Shown: positions 50,498 to 58,419 of the stretch, piece after piece
Position numbering within the stretch: the stretch's first letter is position 1
How the letters are laid out: each line of letters starts with the position of its first letter
From: DASQPJ01 sp036268355
GTDB taxonomy: Bacteria; Actinomycetota; Actinomycetes; Sporichthyales; Sporichthyaceae
Direction of reading: 5' to 3'
DNA length: 64,000 bases
NCBI GenBank assembly: GCA_036268355.1
Contig: DATAUG010000241.1
Span: 14,222-78,221 of the forward strand
Notes under the pieces: model-generated
What the model saw: only the letters and a program-made list of their open reading frames with translations
Databases searched by the model: none
Told to the model about the DNA's origin: nothing
Translations under genes and position numbers: made by a program

Positions 50498-52645
50498 ATG
50501 GCCGACAAGTCCCACTCCGGGGTAGCCGGCAGGGCACCGGAGGCCGACCAGCCGAGCAAGATTCGCAACGTGGTTCTGGTCGGCCACACCGGAGCCGGTA
50601 AGACGACTCTGACCGAGGCGCTGCTGCTGGCCACCGGCGCCGTGTCCCGAGCCGGCCGCATCGAGGACGGCAGCACGGTCAGCGACTTCGATGAGGCCGA
50701 GGTCCGCCAGCAACGTTCCGTGAACCTCACGCCGGCCCCGATCACGGTCGGCGACGTCAAGGTGAACCTGCTCGACGCCCCCGGTTACGCCGACTTCGTC
50801 GGCGACCTGCGCGCGGGCCTGCGGGCCGCCGACGCGGCGCTGTTCGTGGTCTCCGCCGCCGACGGTGTGGACGGCACCACCAAGATGCTGTGGGAGGAGT
50901 GCGCCGCCGTCGGGATGCCGCGCGCGGTCGTCGTCACCAAGCTGGACCATCAGCGGACGGACTACCCCGGGGTCCTCGACATCTGCCAGGACGCCTTCGG
51001 CGGCGGAGTGCTGCCTGCCTACCTGCCGCGCATCGGCGCCGACGGCGCGTTGACCGGCCTGGTCGGGCTGCTCTCCAGAAGGGTCTACGACTACAGCAGC
51101 GGCACCCGTACGACCGCGCCCGCCGACGCAGCCGTGGCGGCCGAGATCGAGGAACCGCGCAACTCGCTCATCGAGGGCATCATCGCCGAGAGCGAGGACG
51201 AGTCCCTGATGGACCGTTACCTCTCCGGCGAGGACATCGACCTCAAGGTGCTCATCGACGACCTGGAGACCGCGGTCGCGGCTGGGTCGTTCTACCCGGT
51301 GCTGCCGGCCAACCCGACCACCGGCGTCGGCATGACCGAGCTGCTGGAGATCATGACCGAGGCCTTCCCCTCGCCGACCGAGCACCGCATCCCCGAGGTC
51401 ACCGGCCTGTCCGGCGACTCCCGCCCGGCGCTGAGCTGCGACCCCGCCGGGCCGCTGGTCGCCGAGGTCGTGAAGACCACCTCCGACCCTTACGTGGGCA
51501 AGATCTCGCTGGTTCGGATCTTCTCCGGCACGCTGCGCGCGGATGCCACCGTGCACGTGTCGGGGCACTTCCTGGCCGACCGCGGGCACGCCGACCACGA
51601 CGCGGACGAGAAGGTCGGCGCGCTGACCTGTCCCCTCGGCAAGACCCACCGGCCGCTGGAGAAGGCCGTCGCGGGCGACGTGGTCGCGGTGGCGAAGCTG
51701 ACCAAGGCGGAGACCGGCGACACGTTGTCGGACAAGGACGCGCCGCTGCTGATGCAGCCGTGGACGATGCCCGAGCCGCTGCTGCCGGTGGCGGTGGTGG
51801 CCCGTTCCAAGGCCGACGAGGACAAGCTGTCCATCGGCCTGGGCCGGCTGATCGCGGAGGACCCCACGCTGCGGCTGGAGCACAACGGCGACACCCATCA
51901 GCTGGTGCTGTGGTGCATGGGCGAGGCCCATCTCGACGTGCTGCTGGACCGGCTGACCAACCGCTACGGCGTGGCCGTGGACTCGGTGGCACTCAAGGTC
52001 TCGCTGCGGGAGACCTTCTCCGGGAAGGCGAACGGGCACGGCCGGCACGTCAAGCAGTCCGGTGGGCACGGGCAGTACGCGGTCTGCGACATCGAGGTCG
52101 AGCCGCTGCCGTCGGGCTCCGGATTCGAGTTCGTCGACAAGGTCGTCGGCGGTGCTGTGCCGCGGCAGTTCATCCCGTCGGTGGAGAAGGGCGTCCGCAC
52201 CCAGATGGAGCGCGGCGTCGTGGCCGGCTATGCAGTGCAGGACATCCGGGTCACGTTGTACGACGGCAAGGCGCACAGCGTGGACTCCTCCGACATGGCG
52301 TTCCAGACCGCCGGGGCGCTGGCGCTGAAGGACGCGGCGGAGAAGGGCGCGGTGTCCCTGCTCGAACCGGTCGACGAGATCGCCGTGCTGATCGCCGACG
52401 ACTACGTCGGGGCGATCATGGGCGACCTGTCCACCCGCCGCGGCCGGGTGCTGGGCAGCGAGCCGGTCGGCAGCGGCGGCCGGACGTTGATCAAGGCCGA
52501 GGTGCCGGCGTTGGAGATCGTGCGCTACGCGATCGACCTGCGTTCGCTGTCCCACGGCACCGGCACGTTCAGCCGGCGCTACGTGCGCCACGAGCCGATG
52601 CCGTCGCACATCGCGGCCAAGGTCCAGGAGGACGCCAAGGAGTAG
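50498..52645 (+). CDS. Elongation factor G-like GTPase (EF-G2 / FusA2 type)
   Basis: 715 residues from ATG 50498, with GAGGAGGTGG just upstream. G1 is VGHTGAGKTTLTEALL, G3 is LLDAPGYADFVGDLRAGLR and G4 is VVVTKLDHQRTDYPG. Domain II (VGKISLVRIFSGTLRADATV), III, IV (SGGHGQYAVCDIEVEPLPSG, RQFIPSVEKGVRTQMERGVV) and V (LIADDYVGAIMGDLSTRRGR) are all present. Divergence from canonical EF-G (G3 normally DTPGHVDF) places it with the second EF-G group of actinobacteria, whose role is not settled. It is the only rightward gene between pgsA and thrS. Confidence 0.88.
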   Translation: MADKSHSGVAGRAPEADQPSKIRNVVLVGHTGAGKTTLTEALLLATGAVSRAGRIEDGSTVSDFDEAEVRQQRSVNLTPAPITVGDVKVNLLDAPGYADFVGDLRAGLRAADAALFVVSAADGVDGTTKMLWEECAAVGMPRAVVVTKLDHQRTDYPGVLDICQDAFGGGVLPAYLPRIGADGALTGLVGLLSRRVYDYSSGTRTTAPADAAVAAEIEEPRNSLIEGIIAESEDESLMDRYLSGEDIDLKVLIDDLETAVAAGSFYPVLPANPTTGVGMTELLEIMTEAFPSPTEHRIPEVTGLSGDSRPALSCDPAGPLVAEVVKTTSDPYVGKISLVRIFSGTLRADATVHVSGHFLADRGHADHDADEKVGALTCPLGKTHRPLEKAVAGDVVAVAKLTKAETGDTLSDKDAPLLMQPWTMPEPLLPVAVVARSKADEDKLSIGLGRLIAEDPTLRLEHNGDTHQLVLWCMGEAHLDVLLDRLTNRYGVAVDSVALKVSLRETFSGKANGHGRHVKQSGGHGQYAVCDIEVEPLPSGSGFEFVDKVVGGAVPRQFIPSVEKGVRTQMERGVVAGYAVQDIRVTLYDGKAHSVDSSDMAFQTAGALALKDAAEKGAVSLLEPVDEIAVLIADDYVGAIMGDLSTRRGRVLGSEPVGSGGRTLIKAEVPALEIVRYAIDLRSLSHGTGTFSRRYVRHEPMPSHIAAKVQEDAKE

Positions 52646-52656
52646 CACGCTCCCCC

Positions 52657-52706
52657 GTTGCGTCCGGGTAACCGGCACCTATAGGTCGCGGTTACCCGGA
52701 CGCAAC
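52657..52706. terminator. Bidirectional terminator-like hairpin between convergent genes, TTGCGTCCGG arm family
   Basis: GTTGCGTCCGGGTAACCG (52657-52674) is exactly inverted at 52689-52706. The loop contains the self-complementary ACCTATAGGT. It sits in the 70-bp gap between the convergent EF-G-like and acyltransferase genes, where a two-way terminator is expected. Its outer arm matches the carB-pyrD hairpin. Confidence 0.7.
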
Positions 52707-52715
52707 CGTCAACCA

Positions 52716-54068
52716 TCAGGCCGAGGCGCGCAGCAGCAGTTCGAGTTCGGCGGGCACCGCGGCGGCCAGGCGGGCCGGGTCGGGGACGGCCAACGGGTCG
52801 GCGGTGATGCCGACGTAGCCGCGGCCGCGATAGGTGGACAACGCGATGCCCAGCGGCTGCCCCTGGGCCAGCGGCGCCACCGGGTACATCTCGGTGAGCT
52901 CGAAGCCGCCCAACTGCAGCGGCCGCGGCAGGGGCACCGTGGTGATGAGGATGTCGAACAGCCGGGCGGCGTGGTTGGCCAGCCAGGGCCCACCGATCCG
53001 GACCACGGACGGCGGCAGCAGGTTGGTCAGCAGCTGCACCGCACCCGGGCCGCCCTCCGGCCCGATCGCGCGGTTGTGCGTCATCGCCTCGCAGACCGCG
53101 CGCACTCGTGCCACCGGGTCGGGCTCGTCGATCGGCAGTTCCAGCAGGAACGCGGAGAAGTTGTTCCCGGCCCCGCCGCTGACCGGGCGGCGCGCGGAGT
53201 TCACCGGCACCATCGCGCGGATCTTCCGGGCGACGTCGAATCCGTGGTCGGCCAGCCAGGACCGGATGGCCCCGGCCGTCAACCCGACCAGGATGTCGTT
53301 GGCGGTGCCGCCGGAACCTCCGTGCAGGCGGCGCAGCAGCCGTAGGTCGGCCATCTCGACCGAGGCGCCGGCGAACTCGCGCATCGGGCTGACCGTGCAG
53401 TCGAACGGCAGACCGTGCCCCGGGTTGCGCATGGTGGAGACCACCCCGGCAGCCGTGCTGACTCCGTGCAACGCCGTCCGGGCCAGGTACTTCGGGTCGG
53501 TCACCTCCGCCAACGGACCCACGATTCGACGGGCCAGCGCGCGGGCGACCGAGGCCGGGCCGGCCGGCTGCAGATCCGGGCCGGGCAGCCGGTCGGTGCC
53601 GCCGTCGCAGAGGGCGAACGCGAGCGCCACCGCCCCTAGACCGTCCAGGAACGCGTGGTGCAGCTTCATCAGCACCGCGATCCCGCCGTTGGCCAGTTCG
53701 GCGAGCAGGTGCAGTTCCCACAGTGGACGAGTTCGGTCCAGGGGTTCGGCCAGGGTCCGCGCGATCCAGCTGTACAACTCGGCCGACCCACCGCCGCCGA
53801 ATGCGCTCTGCAGCAGGACATGCCGCGCGGGGTCGAATCCGGGGTCGACGACCCAGCTGGCACCGCCGATCGGGAGCCAATTCGAGCCGAGCTTCCGGCG
53901 CAGTCGGGGCACCCGGGCCGCACGTTCCCGCAGCAGATCCGCCAGCACCCTCGCGTCCGGGTCCGGCGCGCCGTCGATGATCATGACCGCACCGAGGTTC
54001 ATCGGCGTGGCCGGAGTCTCGATGGCCAGGAACGAGATGTCCAACGGGCTCAACGCCCAGTCCGGCAC
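52716..54068 (-). CDS. Wax ester synthase / diacylglycerol acyltransferase (WS/DGAT)
   Basis: 450 residues. The catalytic motif HHAFLDG (HHxxxDG) lies near residue 135, with MKLHH before it. The N-terminus opens LSPLDISFLAIETPATPMNL, as in this family. The C-terminal half has RALVPV-like ... KIRAMVPVNSARRP and GNNFSAFLLELPIDEPDPV, with NHAARLFDILITTVPLPRP near the end. It is expected to make triacylglycerol or wax esters from acyl-CoA at the membrane. It starts 4 bp after the HIT gene stop. Storage lipid formation is common in actinomycetes; the preferred acceptor cannot be told. Confidence 0.92.
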   Translation of the reverse strand: MPDWALSPLDISFLAIETPATPMNLGAVMIIDGAPDPDARVLADLLRERAARVPRLRRKLGSNWLPIGGASWVVDPGFDPARHVLLQSAFGGGGSAELYSWIARTLAEPLDRTRPLWELHLLAELANGGIAVLMKLHHAFLDGLGAVALAFALCDGGTDRLPGPDLQPAGPASVARALARRIVGPLAEVTDPKYLARTALHGVSTAAGVVSTMRNPGHGLPFDCTVSPMREFAGASVEMADLRLLRRLHGGSGGTANDILVGLTAGAIRSWLADHGFDVARKIRAMVPVNSARRPVSGGAGNNFSAFLLELPIDEPDPVARVRAVCEAMTHNRAIGPEGGPGAVQLLTNLLPPSVVRIGGPWLANHAARLFDILITTVPLPRPLQLGGFELTEMYPVAPLAQGQPLGIALSTYRGRGYVGITADPLAVPDPARLAAAVPAELELLLRASA

Positions 54069-54072
54069 CGAA

Positions 54073-54636
54073 TCAGCCCCCCGGGTCCGCGGACGGAGGC
54101 TCGGGCCACGCGGCCCGCAGCGCCTCCAGGGTCTGGCTGAGCACCTGCGAGAGCACCTTGGTCCGGGCGATGACCGGCATGAAGTTCGTGTCCCCGCCCC
54201 AGCGCGGCACGACGTGCTGGTGCAGGTGCGCGGCGATCCCGGCGCCGGCCACCGCGCCCAGGTTCATCCCGACGTTGAAGCCCTGCGCCCCGGAGGCCGC
54301 CCGCAGCGCGCGCAGCGCCTGTTGGGTCAACTCCGCGGTCTCGGTGGCCTCGGCGGCGGTGAGGTCGGCGTAGTCCGCGACGTGCCGGTAGGGCACGACC
54401 ATCAGGTGGCCGCTGTTGTACGGGTACCGGTTGAGCACCGCGTAGACGTACTCACCGCGGCGCACCACCAGGCCCTCGGCATCGCCCAACGACGGGATCC
54501 CGCAGAACGGGCAGCCGTCCGGTCCGGTTCCGACCGGCTTGTTCTCGCCCTTGATGTAGGCCATCCGGTGCGGGGTCCACAAGCGCCCGAAGCCGTCCGG
54601 CTCGTCGAGCTCGCCTGACTCCACGACCTCGCTCAC
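54073..54636 (-). CDS. HIT-family hydrolase / Ap4A phosphorylase-like
   Basis: 187 residues from GTG 54636 (VSEVVESGELDEPDG). The histidine triad HLHQHVVPRWGGDTNFMPV is near residue 125, NSGHLMVVPYRHVADYADLT is the nucleotide-binding strand, and GCPFCGIPS lies near residue 50. LWTPHRMAYIKGENKP opens the domain, as in actinobacterial Ap4A phosphorylases next to thrS. In-frame codons continue upstream to 54750 through a 12-bp tandem repeat (HGYR units); I treat them as untranslated. Confidence 0.88.
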   Translation of the reverse strand: MSEVVESGELDEPDGFGRLWTPHRMAYIKGENKPVGTGPDGCPFCGIPSLGDAEGLVVRRGEYVYAVLNRYPYNSGHLMVVPYRHVADYADLTAAEATETAELTQQALRALRAASGAQGFNVGMNLGAVAGAGIAAHLHQHVVPRWGGDTNFMPVIARTKVLSQVLSQTLEALRAAWPEPPSADPGG

Positions 54637-54648
54637 CCTCGCCGCCCC

Positions 54649-54696
54649 GTGCCCGTACCCGTGCCGGTACCCGTGCCGGTACCCGTGCCGGTACCC
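54649..54696. repeat. 12-bp tandem repeat, four units, upstream of the HIT gene
   Basis: GTGCC(C/G)GTACCC is repeated four times without gaps at 54649-54696, with degenerate GTGCC-rich sequence continuing to about 54730. Each unit is four codons, so the minus strand reads HGYR repeatedly, in frame with the HIT gene. Copy number probably varies between strains. Confidence 0.8.
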
Positions 54697-54730
54697 GTGC
54701 GCCTGCGCCTGCCCGTGCCGGTGCCCGTGC

Positions 54731-54806
54731 GGTGGGGGTGACACCCCCACCGTGCGAAATCCGGCCGCGACACGCCGACGCCGGCCGGCTCAAGGGGTGT
54801 CATCCC
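54731..54806. repeat. Paired palindrome element (locus 5 of 5), thrS-HIT gap
   Basis: GGTGGGGGTGACACCCCCACC (54731-54751) and GGGGTGTCATCCC (54794-54806) have centres 59 bp apart. The second lies 4 bp from the thrS stop. The interval contains CGCGACACGCCG, shared with the aroC-aroK element. Confidence 0.8.
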
Positions 54807-54810
54807 GTGG

Positions 54811-56778
54811 TCACACCTGGATGCGGTCGCGCACCGCGGCGACGATCAGGTCGACCGCCTCGGCCACCGGGACCTGGTTGCGCTGCTCCCCGTTGCGGAA
54901 CCGGAAGCTGACCGCGCGCACCGCCACGTCGTCGTCGCCGGCCAGCAGCATGAACGGAATCTTGAGCTTCTGGGCGTTGCGGATCTTCTTCTGCATACGG
55001 TCGTCGGAGTAGTCCACCTCGACGCGGATTCCCTTTGCCCGCAACAGTTCTGACACCCCGTCAAGATGTTCCACGTGGCTGTCCGTGATCGGGATGCCCA
55101 CCACCTGCACCGGCGCCAGCCAGGGCGGGAACGCACCCGCGTAGTGCTCGACCAGCACGCCCATGAATCGCTCGATCGAGCCGAACTTGGCCGAGTGGAT
55201 CATCACCGGCTGCTTGCGGGTGCCGTCGGCGGCCTGGTATTCCAGGCCGAACCGGGCGGGCTGGTTGAAGTCGTACTGGATGGTCGACATCTGCCACGTG
55301 CGGCCGATCGCGTCCCGGGTCTGTACGGAGATCTTCGGCCCGTAGAAGGCCGCCCCGCCGGGGTCGTCCACCAGGTCCAGACCGGTCTCGCGCGCGGCGT
55401 CGGCCAGGATCGCAGTCGCCTGCGCCCACTCCTCGTCGCCACCGATGAACTTGTCCGAGCCCGGGTCGCGGGTCGACAGCTCCAGGTAGAAGTCGTCCAA
55501 CCCGAAATCCTTGAGCAGGCCCAGCACGAACCCGAGCAGGTGCTTGATCTCGGCCGCGGCCTGCTCCGGGGCGACGTAGGAGTGCGAGTCGTCCTGGGTC
55601 AGCCCGCGGACCCGGGTGAGCCCGTGCACCACGCCGGACTTCTCATACCGGTAGACGGTGCCGAACTCGAACAACCGCAGCGGCAGCTCGCGGTAGGACC
55701 GTCCGCGGGAGCGGTAGATCAGGTTGTGCATCGGGCAGTTCATCGCCTTGAGGTAGTAGTTCGCGCCCTCGAGCTCCATCGGCGGGAACATGGTGTCGGC
55801 GTAGTACGGCAGGTGGCCGGAGGTCTCGAACAGACCCTGCTTGGTGATGTGCGGGGTGCCGACGTACTGGAACCCCTCCTCGATGTGCCGGCGCCGGACG
55901 TAGTCCTCCATCTCCCGCTTGAGCACCCCACCCTTGGGGTGGAAGACGGCCAGGCCGGAGCCGATCTCGTCGGGGAACGAGAACAGGTCCAGCTCCACGC
56001 CGAGCTTGCGGTGGTCGCGCCGGGCGGCCTCCTCCAACCGGGTCAGGTAGCCCTTCAGGGCATCGCGGGACTCCCAGGCGGTGCCGTAGAGCCGCTGCAG
56101 CTGGGGGTTCTTCTCGCTGCTCCGCCAGTAGGCGGCCGCGCTGCGCATCAGCTTGAACGCCGGGATGTGGCCGGTGGTCGGGACGTGCGGGCCGCGGCAC
56201 AGGTCCTTCCAGGCCAGGGAGCCGTCCCGGCGGTGGTTGTCGTAGATGGTCAGCCCGCCCGAGCCGACCTCGACCTCGGCGCCCTCGCCCGCCCCGGCCG
56301 AGCCCTTCAGGCCGATCAGCTCCAGCTTGTACGGCTCGGCGGCCAGCTCCACGCGGGCGACGTCGTCGGAGACCTCCCGGCGGCTGAAGGTTTGCCGCTC
56401 CTTGATCAGCTCCTGCATCCGCTTCTCGACCCGCCCGAGGTCGTCCGGGGTGAACGGGTCGATGACGTCGAAGTCGTAGTAGAAGCCGTTCTCGATCGGC
56501 GGACCGATGCCCAGCCTGGCGTCCGGGAACAGTTCCTGGACCGCCTGGGCCATCACGTGCGCACAGGAATGGCGGACGATTGCCAGCCCATCGGCTGAGT
56601 CGTTCGTCACACCTTCGACGACATCGCCCTCCGCCGGCGCGTGCGCGAGGTCCCGCAACACCCCGCCGACCCGCGCTGCGATCACGGAGCGTTGCTCCGC
56701 GAACAGCTCGGCCGCCGTCGTTCCCGCCGGGACACAGCGGGGCTCACCGTCGACGACGATCTTCAGGTCGGACACCAC
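54811..56778 (-). CDS. thrS: Threonyl-tRNA synthetase
   Basis: 655 residues. TGS domain at 1-65 (KIVVDGEPRCVPAGTTAAEL). Editing domain with HSCAHVMAQAVQELFP and the CRGPHVPTTGH zinc site, next to the catalytic class II core. The core has RHIEEGFQYVGTPHI, YYLKAMNCPMHNLIYRSRGR (Cys and His of the catalytic zinc), GTVYRYEKSGVVHGLTRVRG and GSIERFMGVLVEHYAG. The anticodon-binding domain closes with QVVGIPITDSHVEHL. GTG start 56778 (next codon also GTG). The upstream 300 bp show no T-box-like element; they hold a degenerate copy of the three-hairpin repeat. Confidence 0.97.
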   Translation of the reverse strand: MVSDLKIVVDGEPRCVPAGTTAAELFAEQRSVIAARVGGVLRDLAHAPAEGDVVEGVTNDSADGLAIVRHSCAHVMAQAVQELFPDARLGIGPPIENGFYYDFDVIDPFTPDDLGRVEKRMQELIKERQTFSRREVSDDVARVELAAEPYKLELIGLKGSAGAGEGAEVEVGSGGLTIYDNHRRDGSLAWKDLCRGPHVPTTGHIPAFKLMRSAAAYWRSSEKNPQLQRLYGTAWESRDALKGYLTRLEEAARRDHRKLGVELDLFSFPDEIGSGLAVFHPKGGVLKREMEDYVRRRHIEEGFQYVGTPHITKQGLFETSGHLPYYADTMFPPMELEGANYYLKAMNCPMHNLIYRSRGRSYRELPLRLFEFGTVYRYEKSGVVHGLTRVRGLTQDDSHSYVAPEQAAAEIKHLLGFVLGLLKDFGLDDFYLELSTRDPGSDKFIGGDEEWAQATAILADAARETGLDLVDDPGGAAFYGPKISVQTRDAIGRTWQMSTIQYDFNQPARFGLEYQAADGTRKQPVMIHSAKFGSIERFMGVLVEHYAGAFPPWLAPVQVVGIPITDSHVEHLDGVSELLRAKGIRVEVDYSDDRMQKKIRNAQKLKIPFMLLAGDDDVAVRAVSFRFRNGEQRNQVPVAEAVDLIVAAVRDRIQV

Positions 56779-57002
56779 GACTCCCTCGGCTGCACACCCA
56801 TCCCGCCGCGAGCGTATCGGCCGGGCGCGAGAAGCCCCCGCCCAATATCGGGCCTCAGCCGCCGGCAGGAGAGCGCGGCAGGAGGTGCCGAAGCTTGGCC
56901 CTATGGTCGGCCGCTGGGCCCTCGGTGGGAGGCGCCCAGGCTTCCGCCATCGTCGGGCAATCAGCCCCGGGAGATGGGGGTGGGCGAGGGGCGGGGCCCC
57001 CT

Positions 57003-57064
57003 CGCAGCGGCGCGGAGCGCCGCAATGTGACGACGAGACGACCCGCGAGCGCGAAGCGCGAGCA
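57003..57064 (-). repeat. Degenerate third copy of the three-hairpin repeat
   Basis: On the minus strand this reads ACATTGCGGCGCTCCGCGCC, matching ACATTGCGGTGCTCCGCACC of the 58.1 and 58.3 kb copies. It keeps a second GCTCGCGCTTCGCGCTCG-type stem. It lies between thrS and tRNA-Val, in the opposite orientation to the other copies. Confidence 0.55.
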
Positions 57065-57082
57065 CACTGCCCCCGAGTCTCG

Positions 57083-57154
57083 TGGGCGATACTGGGATCG
57101 AACCAGTGACCTCCCCGGTGTGAGCGGGGCGCTCTCCCGCTGAGCTAATCGCCC
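57083..57154 (-). tRNA. tRNA-Val (CAC)
   Basis: Reads GGGCGATTAGCTCAGCGGGA on the minus strand, with a complete cloverleaf: 7-bp acceptor stem GGGCGAT/ATCGCCC, anticodon stem CCCCG/CGGGG with loop CTCACAC (anticodon CAC), T-arm loop TTCGATC, discriminator A. CCA is not encoded. Confidence 0.95.
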
Positions 57155-57696
57155 GGGATGCGGATGCAGACCCTACCCGATGTCGTTCCGACGGGCGTTC
57201 GCCGGACATTCGGCGTCGGATCCCCGGTCGGGGGACATGACCATACCGACGGATGCCACTCGCCAAGCTCAGTTCAAATTTAGCTGGGCCAAGATCGTTA
57301 CCGGTCGGTCTGCGTGTCCGGTTGGGTGTCCGACGTGCGATTCGCGTGTGGGTCCACTGACCACACAGTGAGTGCCCACATTGGGCCTACTGCGTGGATT
57401 TGCCCAGTACAACAAGGGCATTCCGGACACGGATGATGGCGCAGCGTGACGAGAACCGATCACCGTCGGACGCCCTGCCACACGGCGTGACCAGCGCATT
57501 GCGAAGCCCCTTGCCCCTTGCCTGGCGAAGAATCATGGCGATACACAGTGACCTGAGCTTCGCCGCGGCGTTGTACAGCCTGAACGAAGCCAAGCGCGGC
57601 AAGGTTTGACTCCCGGGGCCAAGGCGTGGCAGCGCGAATGGTCCCGGAGAGGCCGGGCAAACCGCCGAGCAATATCGAGAGAGGTACGGCGCGCAG
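57155..57696. other. Long intergenic region before ssgB
   Basis: 542 bp, visibly lower in GC than its surroundings, with no frame I can support. It should include the ssgB promoter; I see no convincing sigma-factor boxes. A 71-codon frame from GTG 57394 has no family resemblance or ribosome-binding site and is not called. Confidence 0.5.
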
Positions 57697-58113
57697 ATGA
57701 AGGCAGAGCCCTCGATCACCTGCGAGCTCCGGCTGCGACTGCTCGTCGCGGGCGACGCCGCCCTGCCGGTCCCCGCCGCGCTGCGGTACGACGTTTCCGA
57801 TCCCTATGCGATCCACGCGACCTTCCACGCAGCCGGCGACACGGTGGAGTGGGTCTTCGCCCGCGACCTCCTCGCCGCCGGCCTCAAGGACGACGCCGGC
57901 CTGGGCGACGTGCGGGTCTGGCCGTCCAGCGAAGCCGGCGAGCAGGTTGTCTACATATCGCTGAGTTCACCCGAGGGTGAGGCGCTGCTGGAGGCCCCGG
58001 CCCCGGAGCTGTCGAACTTCCTCGAGCGGACCTACGCCACGGTCGCGGCCGGCGACGAGTCCGTGCACCTGGACATCGACGCGGCGCTGACCCAGCTGAT
58101 CGCGGAGATCTGA
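57697..58113 (+). CDS. ssgB: SsgB-type sporulation and cell-division activator (SsgA-like protein)
   Basis: 138 residues, the length of the SALP family. SSGs lack known catalytic motifs; the match is by overall pattern: LRLRLLVAGDAALPVPAALR, YDVSDPYAIHATFHAAGDTV, EWVFARDLLAAGLKDDAGLG, DVRVWPSSEAGEQVVYISLS and SPEGEALLEAPAPELSNFLE. In Streptomyces SsgB recruits FtsZ to future septum sites in aerial hyphae. SsgB is the member found across sporulating actinomycetes, so this is evidence of a sporulating life cycle. AGAGAGG lies about 13 nt before the ATG. It is convergent with pabC across a repeat-rich gap. Confidence 0.93.
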   Translation: MKAEPSITCELRLRLLVAGDAALPVPAALRYDVSDPYAIHATFHAAGDTVEWVFARDLLAAGLKDDAGLGDVRVWPSSEAGEQVVYISLSSPEGEALLEAPAPELSNFLERTYATVAAGDESVHLDIDAALTQLIAEI

Positions 58114-58114
58114 C

Positions 58115-58224
58115 CGACGGGAGACGTGTGCCCGCGGAAAGCGCGGGCCAGGGTCGATCTGATCTCGTGACATTGCGGTGCTCCGCACCGCTTCGCCGGC
58201 GGCGACTCGCTTCGCGAGCGCCGC
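58115..58224. repeat. 110-bp three-hairpin repeat, copy 1
   Basis: Nearly identical to 58290-58399 (differences only around GCTTCGCCGG versus GCTTCACGGG). It contains three stems: CCCGCG-GAAAG-CGCGGG, GCGGTGC-TCC-GCACCGC and CTCGC-TTC-GCGAG. It begins one base after the ssgB stop. No frame is conserved. Confidence 0.85.
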
Positions 58225-58289
58225 CGTTCGATGCGTGGCCCGCTGAGTCGGATCAGCGTCCGCCGGCGCGGCTTCGCAAAACCTGAGGC

Positions 58290-58399
58290 GACGGGAGACG
58301 TGTGCCCGCGGAAAGCGCGGGCCAGGGTCGATCTGATCTCGTGACATTGCGGTGCTCCGCACCGCTTCACGGGCGGCGACTCGCTTCGCGAGCGCCGCG
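58290..58399. repeat. 110-bp three-hairpin repeat, copy 2
   Basis: Direct repeat of 58115-58224, offset 175 bp. It ends 20 bp before the pabC stop, so the pair fills the 306-bp gap between the convergent ssgB and pabC genes. The stacked hairpins could end transcription from both sides. Confidence 0.85.
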
Positions 58400-58419
58400 C
58401 ATTTGCTGGGCTGCGCTAC

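Noticed and set aside
56779..57082. T-box riboswitch upstream of thrS
   Set aside because: No T-box sequence, specifier loop or terminator could be recognised; the structured part is the degenerate three-hairpin repeat.
57394..57609. 71-codon frame before ssgB
   Set aside because: No ribosome-binding site, no recognised motif and mixed codon bias; more likely promoter DNA.
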